Assembly (NCBI GenBank): GCA_002449305.1
Contig: DKDI01000013.1
Span: 40,651 to 104,650, forward strand
DNA length: 64,000 bases
Origin: Treponema sp. UBA6852
Lineage (GTDB): Bacteria; Spirochaetota; Spirochaetia; Treponematales; Treponemataceae
Reading direction: 5' to 3'
Numbering within the stretch: position 1 is the first letter of the stretch; each line of letters begins with the position of its first letter. Shown here piece by piece: positions 1 through 7,866 of this stretch. Below the pieces are notes generated by a model. The model was not told where the DNA came from. It did no database searches and worked only from the letters and a program-made list of their open reading frames with translations. The position numbers and the translations under genes were made by a program.

Positions 1-8
1 TGTCAAGA

Positions 9-38
9 ATTATACTTGCATTATGAAACATTTGTCAA
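9..38 (-). promoter_or_regulatory. Consensus sigma-70 promoter firing out of the left edge
   Basis: On the minus strand TTGACA (33-38) and TATAAT (9-14) are separated by 18 bp. Both hexamers match consensus exactly. Transcription would run left, out of the window, to an unseen gene or RNA. The -35 also forms half of an inverted repeat, TGTCAA/TTGACA, at 33-50. Confidence 0.65.
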
Positions 39-78
39 TGAATTTTGACACCTTTTTATGACATTTTGACGATTTTTG

Positions 79-576
79 TTATTTTGAAGCCGAATTTTGC
101 TCAAAAAATTTCTTTTTCATCTCAATTTCAACAAGTTTTGGAACCATTGTGCTTATGTCTCCTCCAAACCTTGCAACTTCCTTTATGCTGCTTGATCGCA
201 CAAGAAAATATTTCTGCGCAGTCGGAATTAGAAGAGTTTCAACATCGCTGTTCAAATGTTTATTCATAAGGGAAAGATCAAACTCATGCGAAAAGTCCAT
301 AGCGTTCCGCACCCCCCTAATCAGCACATTTGCGCCGGATTTTCTGCAGTAGTCGGCAACAAGAGTATTCCATATATGAACGGTAACATTCTTGTAATTC
401 TCAGTAAGCTTTATAAGCAAATCATAGCGTTCCTTGTCAGAAAAAAGGCACTTTTTGTCAGGATTTACAGAAATCAAAACATCAATCTTATCAAAAAGGC
501 GGCTCGCTCTTTCTATTATATTTAAATGTCCGTAAGTCGGAGGGTCAAAAGAGCCCGGAAAAACAGCTGTAGTCAT
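79..576 (-). CDS. coaD: Phosphopantetheine adenylyltransferase
   Basis: Cytosolic enzyme that transfers AMP from ATP to 4'-phosphopantetheine to form dephospho-CoA, the penultimate step of coenzyme A synthesis. At 165 residues it has the family's usual length. It opens with the nucleotidyltransferase segment GSFDPPTYGH, whose T-Y-G-H (residues 14-17) is the HIGH-type ATP site, and has the second conserved segment RSSSIKEVARFGGD near residue 128. There is no Shine-Dalgarno before the ATG. A -10 box lies six bases upstream, so the mRNA may be leaderless. The gene stands alone on its strand here. The assignment is firm from the motifs. Confidence 0.95.
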   Translation of the reverse strand: MTTAVFPGSFDPPTYGHLNIIERASRLFDKIDVLISVNPDKKCLFSDKERYDLLIKLTENYKNVTVHIWNTLVADYCRKSGANVLIRGVRNAMDFSHEFDLSLMNKHLNSDVETLLIPTAQKYFLVRSSSIKEVARFGGDISTMVPKLVEIEMKKKFFEQNSASK

Positions 577-582
577 GTCTCT

Positions 583-611
583 ATTTTAGCAGATTTCAAA
601 ATTTTTAACAA
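583..611 (-). promoter_or_regulatory. coaD promoter, probably leaderless
   Basis: TTGTTA (606-611), a 17-bp spacer and TAAAAT (583-588) read toward coaD. Six bases separate the -10 box from the coaD ATG at 576, so transcription would start at or next to the initiation codon. Confidence 0.5.
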
Positions 612-660
612 TGAAAACAAAATTAGTTAAATGCTGAAAATTTTTTTTAATCAATATATA

Positions 661-689
661 TTGCAATAAAATTACATTTGTTATATAAC
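661..689 (+). promoter_or_regulatory. Promoter of the outer-membrane-like gene at 734
   Basis: TTGCAA (661-666), 17 bp, TATAAC (684-689). This would give a leader of about 37 nt containing the Shine-Dalgarno TTAGGAG just before the ATG at 734. Confidence 0.5.
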
Positions 690-733
690 ATACATTATAA
701 AACACAACTATTAAAGTTAGTTAGGAGATTTTT

Positions 734-1402
734 ATGAAAAAATTCACAACACTTTTTGCCGCACTTGTATTAGGATTGTCTGTTTCTGCAAAAACTTGGA
801 CAAACTACGCAGGATTTGGATGGAGACTTCCGACATCAACAACTGTAAAAGCAGACGAAGACGGAATGGACGACATCAAATTCAAGAACCAGACAGGACT
901 TTCAATTGACTATGCAGGAACACACGAAAGCGGATTTTCTGTGCGCGGAATTTTTGACATCAATTATTCAAGCTCAAATCTTACAGTCGAAGATGATGAT
1001 GACGAACTTAATGGACTAAACGGACTTTTTCTTATCGGAGCTGGATATGCGCCAATTTGCACAGACAAGATGTTTCTTGGACTATACGGTGTTCTTGGAG
1101 CAGATGTAACCGTGCTTTTCCGCGAGTATACTAAATCTTCATATTATTATGAGTCAGAATCCAAATACAGCATGACACATGCGGCCTCTGTTCTTGGAGC
1201 AAACGCAACATTTGTTTACACTCCTGCAAAGCATTTTTCAGTTTTTGCTTCAGTGTGCGCAAATTATATGTTCCCTGCAAAAGTAGAAGCTGAAATAACA
1301 CAAAAAGTAAATGGAACAAAAATTTTTGATGGCGATGAAAAATTTGACTACAAAGGCGCTTTTAAATTTGTTCCTACAATAGGAATATGCTGGAAATTCT
1401 AG
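734..1402 (+). CDS. Putative outer-membrane beta-barrel protein, exported
   Basis: 222 residues with a clear signal peptide (MKKFTT start, hydrophobic core, cleavage after V-S-A-K near residue 20). The mature part alternates polar and hydrophobic residues with many Gly and aromatic residues, and ends in Trp-Lys-Phe, the terminal aromatic typical of barrel strands. An Asp/Glu-rich stretch near residue 85 would be a surface loop. A Shine-Dalgarno (TTAGGAG) and a promoter precede it, and a terminator hairpin follows, so it looks monocistronic. I do not recognise a specific family. An eight-stranded porin-like or OmpW/OmpA-like barrel is an inference from composition. Confidence 0.6.
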   Translation: MKKFTTLFAALVLGLSVSAKTWTNYAGFGWRLPTSTTVKADEDGMDDIKFKNQTGLSIDYAGTHESGFSVRGIFDINYSSSNLTVEDDDDELNGLNGLFLIGAGYAPICTDKMFLGLYGVLGADVTVLFREYTKSSYYYESESKYSMTHAASVLGANATFVYTPAKHFSVFASVCANYMFPAKVEAEITQKVNGTKIFDGDEKFDYKGAFKFVPTIGICWKF

Positions 1403-1412
1403 TTTCCCGCAA

Positions 1413-1449
1413 AAGGGTGCCGGCAGCAATGCAAGCGCCCTTAATTTTT
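1413..1449 (+). terminator. Intrinsic terminator after the beta-barrel gene
   Basis: Arms AAGGGTGC (1413-1420) and GCGCCCTT (1435-1442) pair over eight positions and are followed by AATTTTT. The hairpin lies just upstream of the next gene's promoter. Confidence 0.6.
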
Positions 1450-1463
1450 GCCGCTTCTTTTAA

Positions 1464-1492
1464 TTGACCAAACAAGATAAAGATATTAAAAT
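1464..1492 (+). promoter_or_regulatory. Promoter of the lipoprotein gene, probably leaderless
   Basis: TTGACC (1464-1469), 17 bp, TAAAAT (1487-1492). The ATG of the lipoprotein is at 1500, seven bases beyond the -10 box. The TTG that could be read as an earlier start is the -35 box itself. Confidence 0.6.
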
Positions 1493-1499
1493 TGTTCCC

Positions 1500-2096
1500 A
1501 TGGAAAAATTCTTTACAAAACTAAGCTTAATTTCAGTATTTGCATTTTTATCCTGCGCCTCTGCGCCTGTAGAAAAAACTCCACAGATAGAAGAGCAGCT
1601 AACAGAACCAATAGTAATAGAAGAACCAGAGCCAGTTCAAGAAATTGAAGAAGAGCCGGTTGTTATTGAAAAAACAGACGATGAATACACAAGATCAACA
1701 TCGGCAGTTTCTGTTTCAAAGGAAGTTTTCAATGAAGACAAGTCAAGAATCCTCAATATAATCAAAGACCTTGACACTTATATGAAAAACATGGACTACC
1801 GCGGATGGATTTCATATCTTGATGCAGACAGCCTGAACTATTGGTCAAAAAGACAGAACCTTCAGAAAGCAGCGAACAGGCTACCAAAAAAAGGACTTCG
1901 GCTAAATACAATCGAAGACTATTTCAAATTTGTTTTTATTCCAGCAAGAGCTGGACACACAGTTGACGAAATCCGTTACGAAACAAAGTCGCTTGTAAAA
2001 GCTGTCCAAGTTCAGAACAACACAGACGTAGTTTACTACAACTTCCATAAAGTCAATGACCAGTGGAAACTTGTACTTCCAAAGAACCCGGACTAA
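1500..2096 (+). CDS. Putative lipoprotein with acidic linker and NTF2-like C-terminal domain
   Basis: 198 residues from the ATG at 1500. An in-frame TTG at 1464 is rejected because it lies in the promoter. The N-terminus is a lipoprotein signal: hydrophobic core followed by F-L-S-C-A, with the lipid-accepting Cys at residue 19. A Glu/Pro-rich linker follows (about 25-70) and then a folded domain (about 80-198) with many Trp/Tyr residues that ends in a strand pattern around DQWKLVLPK. That resembles NTF2-like/SnoaL-type folds, which is a guess from pattern. It has its own promoter and no Shine-Dalgarno. It was not recognised as a named family. A membrane-anchored periplasmic location is likely. 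Confidence 0.65.
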   Translation: MEKFFTKLSLISVFAFLSCASAPVEKTPQIEEQLTEPIVIEEPEPVQEIEEEPVVIEKTDDEYTRSTSAVSVSKEVFNEDKSRILNIIKDLDTYMKNMDYRGWISYLDADSLNYWSKRQNLQKAANRLPKKGLRLNTIEDYFKFVFIPARAGHTVDEIRYETKSLVKAVQVQNNTDVVYYNFHKVNDQWKLVLPKNPD

Positions 2097-2165
2097 ATTA
2101 CATTTTTCTTGCTTTTTTGTGAAATATATTCTAAACTTGAAAAGATTCCATAAGGAGGAATAGTT

Positions 2166-2903
2166 ATGAAAGTATCAAAGCTGATTGCAGGTGCCTGTTG
2201 TATTTTTATTTGTCAGGCAGTTTTTGCACAGGAACAGCAGAATGGAAAAGACCAGACTTCAAGAAACGAAACGACTGTAGAAGATGAATACTTAAGCAGC
2301 GTGCAAGATGTAATAATTGGAGAGCTTGCTGCTTCTGATGAATATGACAATAAGATTGTAGCCTTGCAGTACTTGGAAGAAGCTGTTGGAGCTGGAAGAA
2401 GTTCTCCAGACATGACAGCAGCTCTTTCCCGCCTTGCAGGTGAAGGAATAAAAAGCCAATCGCGCACAAACGGCCGCATAATGAACAACTTCCCAGACAT
2501 CCGCGCAAAAGCCTGCGACCTTCTTGGAGAAATTCCTACAGTTGAATCGAAAAACATGCTTATTTCAATTGCCACAGAAGACAAAGAACCTATGGTTGTT
2601 ACAGCAGCTATCCGTTCATTGGGAAATATCGGCATGAACGACAATGACGAAGTTGTAAACATGATTGAATTCGTGCACAAAAAGTATGCAGCCCTCAATC
2701 CTACAAGCTCGCTTGCACTTGAAGTTCTTAATGCTTACGAAAAGCTTGCTCCTACAGTTCAGAATAAAAACGAAATGATTCAGTCAATTTCTTCAATTGG
2801 AACAAACTACAAATATGTAAGACCTGTAAGACAAAAGGCATTGCAGCTTTTAAAGTCCATTCAGGGCAGCAATAATTCAAACAAAGATAAAGAGGGAAAA
2901 TAA
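2166..2903 (+). CDS. Exported HEAT-repeat protein
   Basis: 245 residues. A signal peptide with cleavage near F-A-Q (about residue 22) is followed by alpha-helical repeats of 30-40 residues typical of HEAT/PBS-lyase repeats, seen in segments such as IRAKACDLLGEI and VTAAIRSLGNIG. Repeats of this type form scaffolds for protein contacts, so a periplasmic binding or assembly role is possible. Its partner cannot be read from sequence. A strong Shine-Dalgarno (AAGGAGG) fixes the start. The tail is rich in Asn, Lys and Ser. The gene stands alone before tRNA-Arg on the opposite strand. Confidence 0.65.
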   Translation: MKVSKLIAGACCIFICQAVFAQEQQNGKDQTSRNETTVEDEYLSSVQDVIIGELAASDEYDNKIVALQYLEEAVGAGRSSPDMTAALSRLAGEGIKSQSRTNGRIMNNFPDIRAKACDLLGEIPTVESKNMLISIATEDKEPMVVTAAIRSLGNIGMNDNDEVVNMIEFVHKKYAALNPTSSLALEVLNAYEKLAPTVQNKNEMIQSISSIGTNYKYVRPVRQKALQLLKSIQGSNNSNKDKEGK

Positions 2904-3058
2904 AAGACTGCGGGCATTTTCCGCCTGCAAGTTTTACAAAAGCGGCTGAAATATTCAAACGCAGTCGCTTTACTACAATTACTCTTAATTTTTCTATTCG
3001 GATTTTTCTACACAATCAGTTTTGTTTTTGAAAAGAAATTTATTTTTAGAAAATTAAC

Positions 3059-3132
3059 TGAGAGATACGGGATTCGAACCCACAACCTTCGGCTCCGGAG
3101 GCCGACGCTCTATCCAGTTGAGCTAATCTCCC
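3059..3132 (-). tRNA. tRNA-Arg (anticodon CCG)
   Basis: A 74-nt cloverleaf on the minus strand. The acceptor arms GGGAGAT and ATCTCTC pair, with the discriminator A at 3059. The T-loop GGTTCGAATCC is canonical. The anticodon loop CTCCGGA within stem TCGGC/GCCGA gives anticodon CCG, reading CGG. No CCA is encoded. Confidence 0.93.
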
Positions 3133-3147
3133 GAAAAGCATGAATAG

Positions 3148-3174
3148 ATTATATTTTTGCTTTTAAAATGTCAA
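3148..3174 (-). promoter_or_regulatory. tRNA-Arg promoter
   Basis: TTGACA (3169-3174) and TATAAT (3148-3153) on the minus strand. The spacer is 15 bp, shorter than ideal. The position, 16 bp upstream of the tRNA, supports it. Confidence 0.5.
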
Positions 3175-3187
3175 CTGAAAAAACATT

Positions 3188-3778
3188 ATGGAACCAATAA
3201 TATTAGCATCCTCTTCTCCTAGGCGGCAAGAGATTTTAAAATTCCTAAACATTCCTTTTATTGTAAATCCTGCGGATATTGACGAAGCAATTCCTGCCGA
3301 CATAAAGCCAGAGGAAGCCGCAGAATTTTTAGCAGCAAGAAAAATAGACGCTGTCGCAAGAAAGATTCCAGCGGAAAATGAAATCGGATGGATTTTGGCA
3401 GCGGACACAGTAATTCTCCACAAAAACAGAATTTTCGGCAAACCAAAAAATCAGGATGAAGCAAGAGACTTTCTAAATTCACTGCAAGGAACAACCCACA
3501 AAGTAATCACCGGAATCGCGCTTTTTAACGGAAGTGCTCACTACATGACAACAAGAACAAGCGTAAACAAAGTAACTTTCGCCGCAATGTCAGAAGCCGA
3601 AATTGAATCTTATCTTGAAACAAGCGAATGGCACGGAGCGGCAGGAGCATATAGAATTCAGGGAAAAGCATCTTGTTTTATAAAAAAAATCGAAGGAACT
3701 GAAAGCTCTGTAATGGGCTTGCCTATCTTCGAGCTATATGATATGCTTAAAGAGCAAAATTATAAGTTTACAGTTTGA
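3188..3778 (+). CDS. maf: Maf-like nucleoside triphosphate pyrophosphatase
   Basis: 196 residues, the family length. It begins with the Maf signature ILASSSPRRQEIL and carries the conserved ILAADTVI and KPKNQDEARDFL segments. The GAYRIQGKA stretch and a C-terminal V-M-G-L-P segment also match. Maf proteins are cytosolic nucleotide pyrophosphatases that remove non-canonical or modified dTTP/UTP/CTP and have been linked to septum formation. No good Shine-Dalgarno is visible. The divergent tRNA-Arg promoter sits just upstream. Confidence 0.93.
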   Translation: MEPIILASSSPRRQEILKFLNIPFIVNPADIDEAIPADIKPEEAAEFLAARKIDAVARKIPAENEIGWILAADTVILHKNRIFGKPKNQDEARDFLNSLQGTTHKVITGIALFNGSAHYMTTRTSVNKVTFAAMSEAEIESYLETSEWHGAAGAYRIQGKASCFIKKIEGTESSVMGLPIFELYDMLKEQNYKFTV

Positions 3779-3833
3779 TAAACGATTTTGCCGGACATTT
3801 TTTCATAAGAAAATATGTTACGAAATCATCCGG

Positions 3834-3897
3834 GCTGATTAGTCAGCTACGAGAAACAAAGCCGGTGGAAAATTTTAAACATTAAGAAGAATTTTCC
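3834..3897 (+). promoter_or_regulatory. Structured rpsB leader with two hairpins
   Basis: The rpsB leader contains GCTGA/TCAGC (3834-3838 with 3843-3847) and then GGAAAATT/AATTTTCC (3867-3874 with 3890-3897). The second hairpin ends four bases before the Shine-Dalgarno AAGGAG (3902-3907) and is flanked by direct CCGGTG repeats. Feedback by ribosomal protein S2 on its own leader is known in other bacteria. Its occurrence here is inference. Confidence 0.4.
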
Positions 3898-3913
3898 GGT
3901 GAAGGAGTTAATC

Positions 3914-4780
3914 ATGGCAGTTGTAACCATGAAAAGTCTTCTTGAGTCTGGAGTTCATTTCGGACATCAAGTAAAACGCTGGGATCCACGTATGAAGAAG
4001 TACATCTTCGCAGAACGCAATGGAATCCACATTATCGACCTGCAGAAAACAATCACTGCAATCAAAGACAGCTATGATGTTGTACGCAAAGTTGCATCAT
4101 CAGGAAAATCAGTTCTTTTCGTAGGAACAAAAAAACAGGCTCAGCAGGCTATTGCAAAAGAAGCAGAACGCTGCGGAATGTACTATGTAAACAACCGCTG
4201 GCTTGGTGGAACACTTACAAACTTTACAACAATCAAAAAATCGCTTCTCCGTCTTAAGAAAATCGAAAAGATGGAAGTTGACGGAACTTTCGACAAGCTC
4301 ACAAAAAAAGAAGTCGCCGCATACATGAAAGAGAAAGAAACTCTCACAAAGAACTATGGCGGAATGAAAGACATGAAGGAGCTTCCTGGCGCAGTATTTA
4401 TTATTGACACACACAAAGAGCAGATTGCTGTTGCAGAAGCACGCCGCATGGGAATTCCTATCATTGCTATTGTTGATACAAACTGCAATCCAGAAGGAAT
4501 CAATTACCCTATTCCTGGCAATGATGACGCAATTCGCGCAATCAGCCTCTTTACTTCTATTATTGCAAACGCTGTAATCGAAGCAGACAATGAGCAGGGA
4601 CTTAAAATCATCGACACTCTTGGAGACGAGGATGACATCACAACAGATGCAACAACCAAAAAAGAAGATGAAGAAATTGTTGATTATTCAAACTACACTC
4701 CTACAGAGCCAAAAGAAGAAGATGCAGAAGCTGACAAAAGAGAAAGCGAGCTTTTGGACGAGGACAATTATACAAAATAA
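3914..4780 (+). CDS. rpsB: 30S ribosomal protein S2
   Basis: Structural protein of the small ribosomal subunit. 288 residues from the ATG at 3914, placed six bases after the Shine-Dalgarno AAGGAG. A GTG at 3899 would include the Shine-Dalgarno and is rejected. S2 hallmarks include [47 protein letters not shown] and the DTNCNP segment. The last 45 residues or so form an acidic Asp/Glu-rich extension beyond the usual S2 core. First gene of the rpsB-tsf-frr-uppS-cdsA-dxr-rseP series. Confidence 0.97.
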   Translation: MAVVTMKSLLESGVHFGHQVKRWDPRMKKYIFAERNGIHIIDLQKTITAIKDSYDVVRKVASSGKSVLFVGTKKQAQQAIAKEAERCGMYYVNNRWLGGTLTNFTTIKKSLLRLKKIEKMEVDGTFDKLTKKEVAAYMKEKETLTKNYGGMKDMKELPGAVFIIDTHKEQIAVAEARRMGIPIIAIVDTNCNPEGINYPIPGNDDAIRAISLFTSIIANAVIEADNEQGLKIIDTLGDEDDITTDATTKKEDEEIVDYSNYTPTEPKEEDAEADKRESELLDEDNYTK

Positions 4781-4799
4781 AAATATCTCGGAGTAGAAA

Positions 4800-5636
4800 A
4801 TGGCAGATATTACAGCCGCTATGGTAAAAGACTTGCGCGAAACAACAGGCGCAGGAATGATGGACTGCAAAAAAGCTCTTGTTGATACAAACGGAGACTT
4901 TGACGCAGCAGTAAAACTCTTGAAAGAAAAAGGACTTGCCGCAGTTGCAAAACGCGCAGAACGCGCAACTTCTGAAGGACGCATTTTTATTCGTCAGAAC
5001 GGAAACAAAGTTGCTGTTGTTGAACTTGTATGTGAAACTGACTTTGTTGCAAAGAATGCAGAATTCATTGCATGCGGTGAAAAAATCCTTGATGAAATTT
5101 TTGCAAAGGGATACACAGAAATCAACAAAGAACTTTCTGATGTTCTTTTGGATTTTGCAACACGCACACGCGAGAATATGTCTTTGTCAAAGATTCAGGT
5201 TATTGATGTTCCTGAAAATTCAGTTGCAGGAATTTACATCCACTCTGACTTCAAGACAGCCGCTGTTACAGTTATCAAAGGTTCTACAGACGAAAAAGTA
5301 AAGGAATTTGCACGCGACTGCTGTATGCACCTTGCTGCATTTACTCCTGCTTACAACAGACCAGAAGATGTTCCAGCTGAATACATCAATGAGCAGAAAG
5401 AAATTTTTGCAAAACAGATGGAAGATGATCCAAAAATGGCATCAAAGCCACAGAATGTAAAAGATGGAATTCTTCAGGGCAAAATCAACAAGCACCTTGC
5501 TGAAATCTGTTTTGTTGATCAGATGTTTGTAAAAGACGACAAAAAGTCTGTAAAAGCAAAGCTTGATGAAGTTGGAAAATCAGTGGGCGCAACCCTTGAA
5601 TTTGCCAGCATAAATCTTTTGCTCTTAGGAAAATAA
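4800..5636 (+). CDS. tsf: Translation elongation factor Ts
   Basis: Nucleotide exchange factor that regenerates EF-Tu-GTP in the cytosol. 278 residues, normal for the family. The N-terminal UBA-like domain carries VKDLRETTGAGMMDCKKAL, and the core has the signature VELVCETDFVAKN near residue 80. A Shine-Dalgarno (CGGAG) sits before the ATG. It lies 19 bp after rpsB, the classic order. The next gene is frr, without an intervening pyrH. Confidence 0.97.
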   Translation: MADITAAMVKDLRETTGAGMMDCKKALVDTNGDFDAAVKLLKEKGLAAVAKRAERATSEGRIFIRQNGNKVAVVELVCETDFVAKNAEFIACGEKILDEIFAKGYTEINKELSDVLLDFATRTRENMSLSKIQVIDVPENSVAGIYIHSDFKTAAVTVIKGSTDEKVKEFARDCCMHLAAFTPAYNRPEDVPAEYINEQKEIFAKQMEDDPKMASKPQNVKDGILQGKINKHLAEICFVDQMFVKDDKKSVKAKLDEVGKSVGATLEFASINLLLLGK

Positions 5637-5643
5637 AATATTG

Positions 5644-5686
5644 CGGCAGGCATTTTCAAAGCAAAGTGCTTGCCGTAGTTCTTTTT
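5644..5686 (+). terminator. Hairpin between tsf and frr, possible attenuating terminator
   Basis: CGGCAGGCA (5644-5652) pairs with TGCTTGCCG (5667-5675) over nine positions with one G-T pair. A short T stretch follows at 5682-5686. The T tract is weak and not adjacent to the stem, so partial termination or mRNA processing is as likely as full termination. Confidence 0.4.
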
Positions 5687-5729
5687 AATGAACTTAAAAA
5701 AGTTACAGACTTAATTATTTGGAGAAATT

Positions 5730-6269
5730 ATGGCAGACAATGAAAGCCGAATGGAAAAAACGGTCAATTCACTGAAAGAAGAATACAAATCAATCAGAAC
5801 AGGAAGAGCTAGCGCAGCAATTTTTGACAAAGTACGTGTTGACTATTATGGAACACCTACTCCTCTGAATCAAGTTGGAAACATTTCAATTCCGGAAGCT
5901 CGCACAATTGTAATTTCTCCTTTTGACAAGTCAATTATGGGCGACATTGAAAAAGCTATCCAGAAAGCAGAGCTCGGATTAAACCCAAACAATGATGGAA
6001 AGGTAATTCGTATCGCAATTCCGCCGCTTACAGCAGACAGAAGAAAAGAACTTGTAAAGCAGGCAAAAGCCACAGCAGAAAACTACCGCACAACAATCAG
6101 AAATATCCGCCGCGACGGAAATGAAGATTTGAAAAAACAGCAGAAAGCAGGAGAACTTACAGAAGATCAGCTCAAGACAGAAACTGAAAAGCTTCAGAAG
6201 CTCACTGATAAGTATATCGAAGAAATCAACGGAATTTATGAAGCTAAAGAAAAGGAAATAATGGAATAA
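5730..6269 (+). CDS. frr: Ribosome recycling factor
   Basis: Splits post-termination ribosomes together with EF-G. 179 residues, close to the usual 185. Family segments visible are the early SLKEEYKSIRTGRA, the hinge-region TPLNQVGNISIPEARTIVI, and the C-terminal DGNEDLKKQQKAGELTEDQ. The start is an ATG behind TTGGAG. The stop is five bases before the uppS ATG, so the two are translationally linked. Confidence 0.97.
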   Translation: MADNESRMEKTVNSLKEEYKSIRTGRASAAIFDKVRVDYYGTPTPLNQVGNISIPEARTIVISPFDKSIMGDIEKAIQKAELGLNPNNDGKVIRIAIPPLTADRRKELVKQAKATAENYRTTIRNIRRDGNEDLKKQQKAGELTEDQLKTETEKLQKLTDKYIEEINGIYEAKEKEIME

Positions 6270-6274
6270 ATTCA

Positions 6275-6988
6275 ATGTCTGATTTATTCAACAAAGATGC
6301 ATTGCCGGTTCATGTAGGAATAATTATGGACGGCAATGGTCGCTGGGCAAAAAAGCGGAATCTACTCAGAACTAATGGCCACACGGAAGGCTTAAAAAGA
6401 GCAAAGGAAATTGCAAAAGCATCTTCTGACATCGGCTTGAAATTCCTTACATTTTATGTTTTTTCGACAGAAAACTGGAAACGCACAGAGCAGGAAGTTG
6501 GATTTTTGATGAATCTTATACATTCCTATCTTTTAAAGGAATTCGATTTCTGCAAATACAACAACGTTAGAGTCCGTATGCTCGGCGACAAGTCAAGACT
6601 GCCGGAAAATGTAAGAAAAGACATTGATAAAATTGAAAAAGATACAGAAAATCTTACAGGGCTTACAATTTGTCTTGCAATAAACTATGGTGGACGGGAC
6701 GAAATTATCCGTGGTGTAAAAAAACTTGTTGCGGAAGGAAAAACGGCCTTGGATATTTCAGAAGAATCTATTTCAAGAAGTTTTGATGTTCCAGAGCTTC
6801 CTGATGTGGATTTGCTTATAAGAACTGGCGGAGAAAAAAGACTAAGTAATTTTCTGATGTGGCACTCGGCTTATGCTGAATTGCTTTTTTCAGACACACT
6901 TTGGCCTGATTATTATAAGGAAGAATTTTTCAAAGATATAGGAGAGTTTCAAAAAAGAACTAGAAGATTTGGAGCTGTTCCAGTATGA
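6275..6988 (+). CDS. uppS: Isoprenyl transferase (undecaprenyl diphosphate synthase)
   Basis: Cytosolic cis-prenyltransferase that elongates farnesyl diphosphate with isopentenyl diphosphate to make the C55 carrier for peptidoglycan and glycan export. 237 residues. The catalytic motif IIMDGNGRWAKKR holds Asp19, and the C-terminal signature runs through LLIRTGGEKRLSNFLMWHSA. It overlaps cdsA by four bases (ATGA). It is a sink for the isoprenoid units made by the dxs and dxr products encoded in this window. Confidence 0.96.
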   Translation: MSDLFNKDALPVHVGIIMDGNGRWAKKRNLLRTNGHTEGLKRAKEIAKASSDIGLKFLTFYVFSTENWKRTEQEVGFLMNLIHSYLLKEFDFCKYNNVRVRMLGDKSRLPENVRKDIDKIEKDTENLTGLTICLAINYGGRDEIIRGVKKLVAEGKTALDISEESISRSFDVPELPDVDLLIRTGGEKRLSNFLMWHSAYAELLFSDTLWPDYYKEEFFKDIGEFQKRTRRFGAVPV

Positions 6989-7866
6989 ATAAAATTGCTT
7001 CCCGTTTATTGATTTTTTTTATCGGAATTCCTATTGTCATAGCCTTTATAGTTGCGCCATTTTATAATCATATTTTGCTTCATATTTTGGTCTGCTTGAT
7101 TTCTGCGCTTGGTGCATCTGAGCTTTATGATATTTTTTCTGTAAAATACAAGCTTCTGAATAAAAAACTTATTATAGCTGAAAGCATCTTCATTCCACTT
7201 GTGGCGGCTCTTTACGCCATTTTGCCATCTTTGGGAATCAACTTTTATTCCGGGCAAGAAATTATAACATTCGCGTATATCGTAACAATTTTGATTTTAT
7301 TTACAGTCGAAGTTTTTTCCCAAAAAGAATTTGAAGATTCGAATGCGCGGCTCGCTTCCTCTATTTTCATAATAACTTATACAGGATTTTTGCTTACATT
7401 TATTTCAAGAATGACAACTTGGACTTTAAACGGAAAAAACATAACTGTTCCAGTCGTTTGCGTATTTATCCTGATGGTATTTTTGTGCGACAGCATAGCA
7501 TGGTTTTTGGGTGTTTTATTCGGAAAAAGCAACCGGGGAATTGTAAAAGCAAGCCCAAACAAAAGCTGCATTGGATTCATAGGCGGATTCATTGGTTCTG
7601 TTGGAGCTGGAATTTTAGGCTATTATTTATGGCCGCAAATTTTTTCAGGCTCGCCTCTTAAGATTGTCTTTACAGGACTTTGCATGGCACTTTCCTCAAT
7701 TGTCGGCGACTTAACAGAATCTGTATTCAAGCGTTCATCTGGAATAAAAGATTCAGGCAAAATAATTCCTGGACGTGGAGGAATTTTGGACTCCATTGAT
7801 TCCATAGTTGTTTCCGCTCCTATTTTCTATCTTTTAGTTTCAATTTTATTCGGACCGTTCAACTGA
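6985..7866 (+). CDS. cdsA: Phosphatidate cytidylyltransferase
   Basis: Integral membrane enzyme that converts phosphatidic acid and CTP to CDP-diacylglycerol, the branch point of phospholipid synthesis. 293 residues with about eight hydrophobic segments. The C-terminal CDS signature is present as [20 protein letters not shown] followed by LDSID. Two positions differ from the textbook form: His before G-G is Arg, and Arg in D-R-x-D is Ser. It overlaps uppS by four bases and dxr by one. Confidence 0.94.
   Translation: MNKIASRLLIFFIGIPIVIAFIVAPFYNHILLHILVCLISALGASELYDIFSVKYKLLNKKLIIAESIFIPLVAALYAILPSLGINFYSGQEIITFAYIVTILILFTVEVFSQKEFEDSNARLASSIFIITYTGFLLTFISRMTTWTLNGKNITVPVVCVFILMVFLCDSIAWFLGVLFGKSNRGIVKASPNKSCIGFIGGFIGSVGAGILGYYLWPQIFSGSPLKIVFTGLCMALSSIVGDLTESVFKRSSGIKDSGKIIPGRGGILDSIDSIVVSAPIFYLLVSILFGPFN

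Noticed and set aside
1464..1499. TTG start for the lipoprotein at 1464
   Set aside because: The TTG is part of the -35 box, the extra residues displace the signal peptide, and no Shine-Dalgarno precedes it.
2213..2698. 161-codon minus-strand ORF opposite the HEAT-repeat gene
   Set aside because: The plus-strand gene has a Shine-Dalgarno, signal peptide and repeat pattern. The opposite frame is a shadow.
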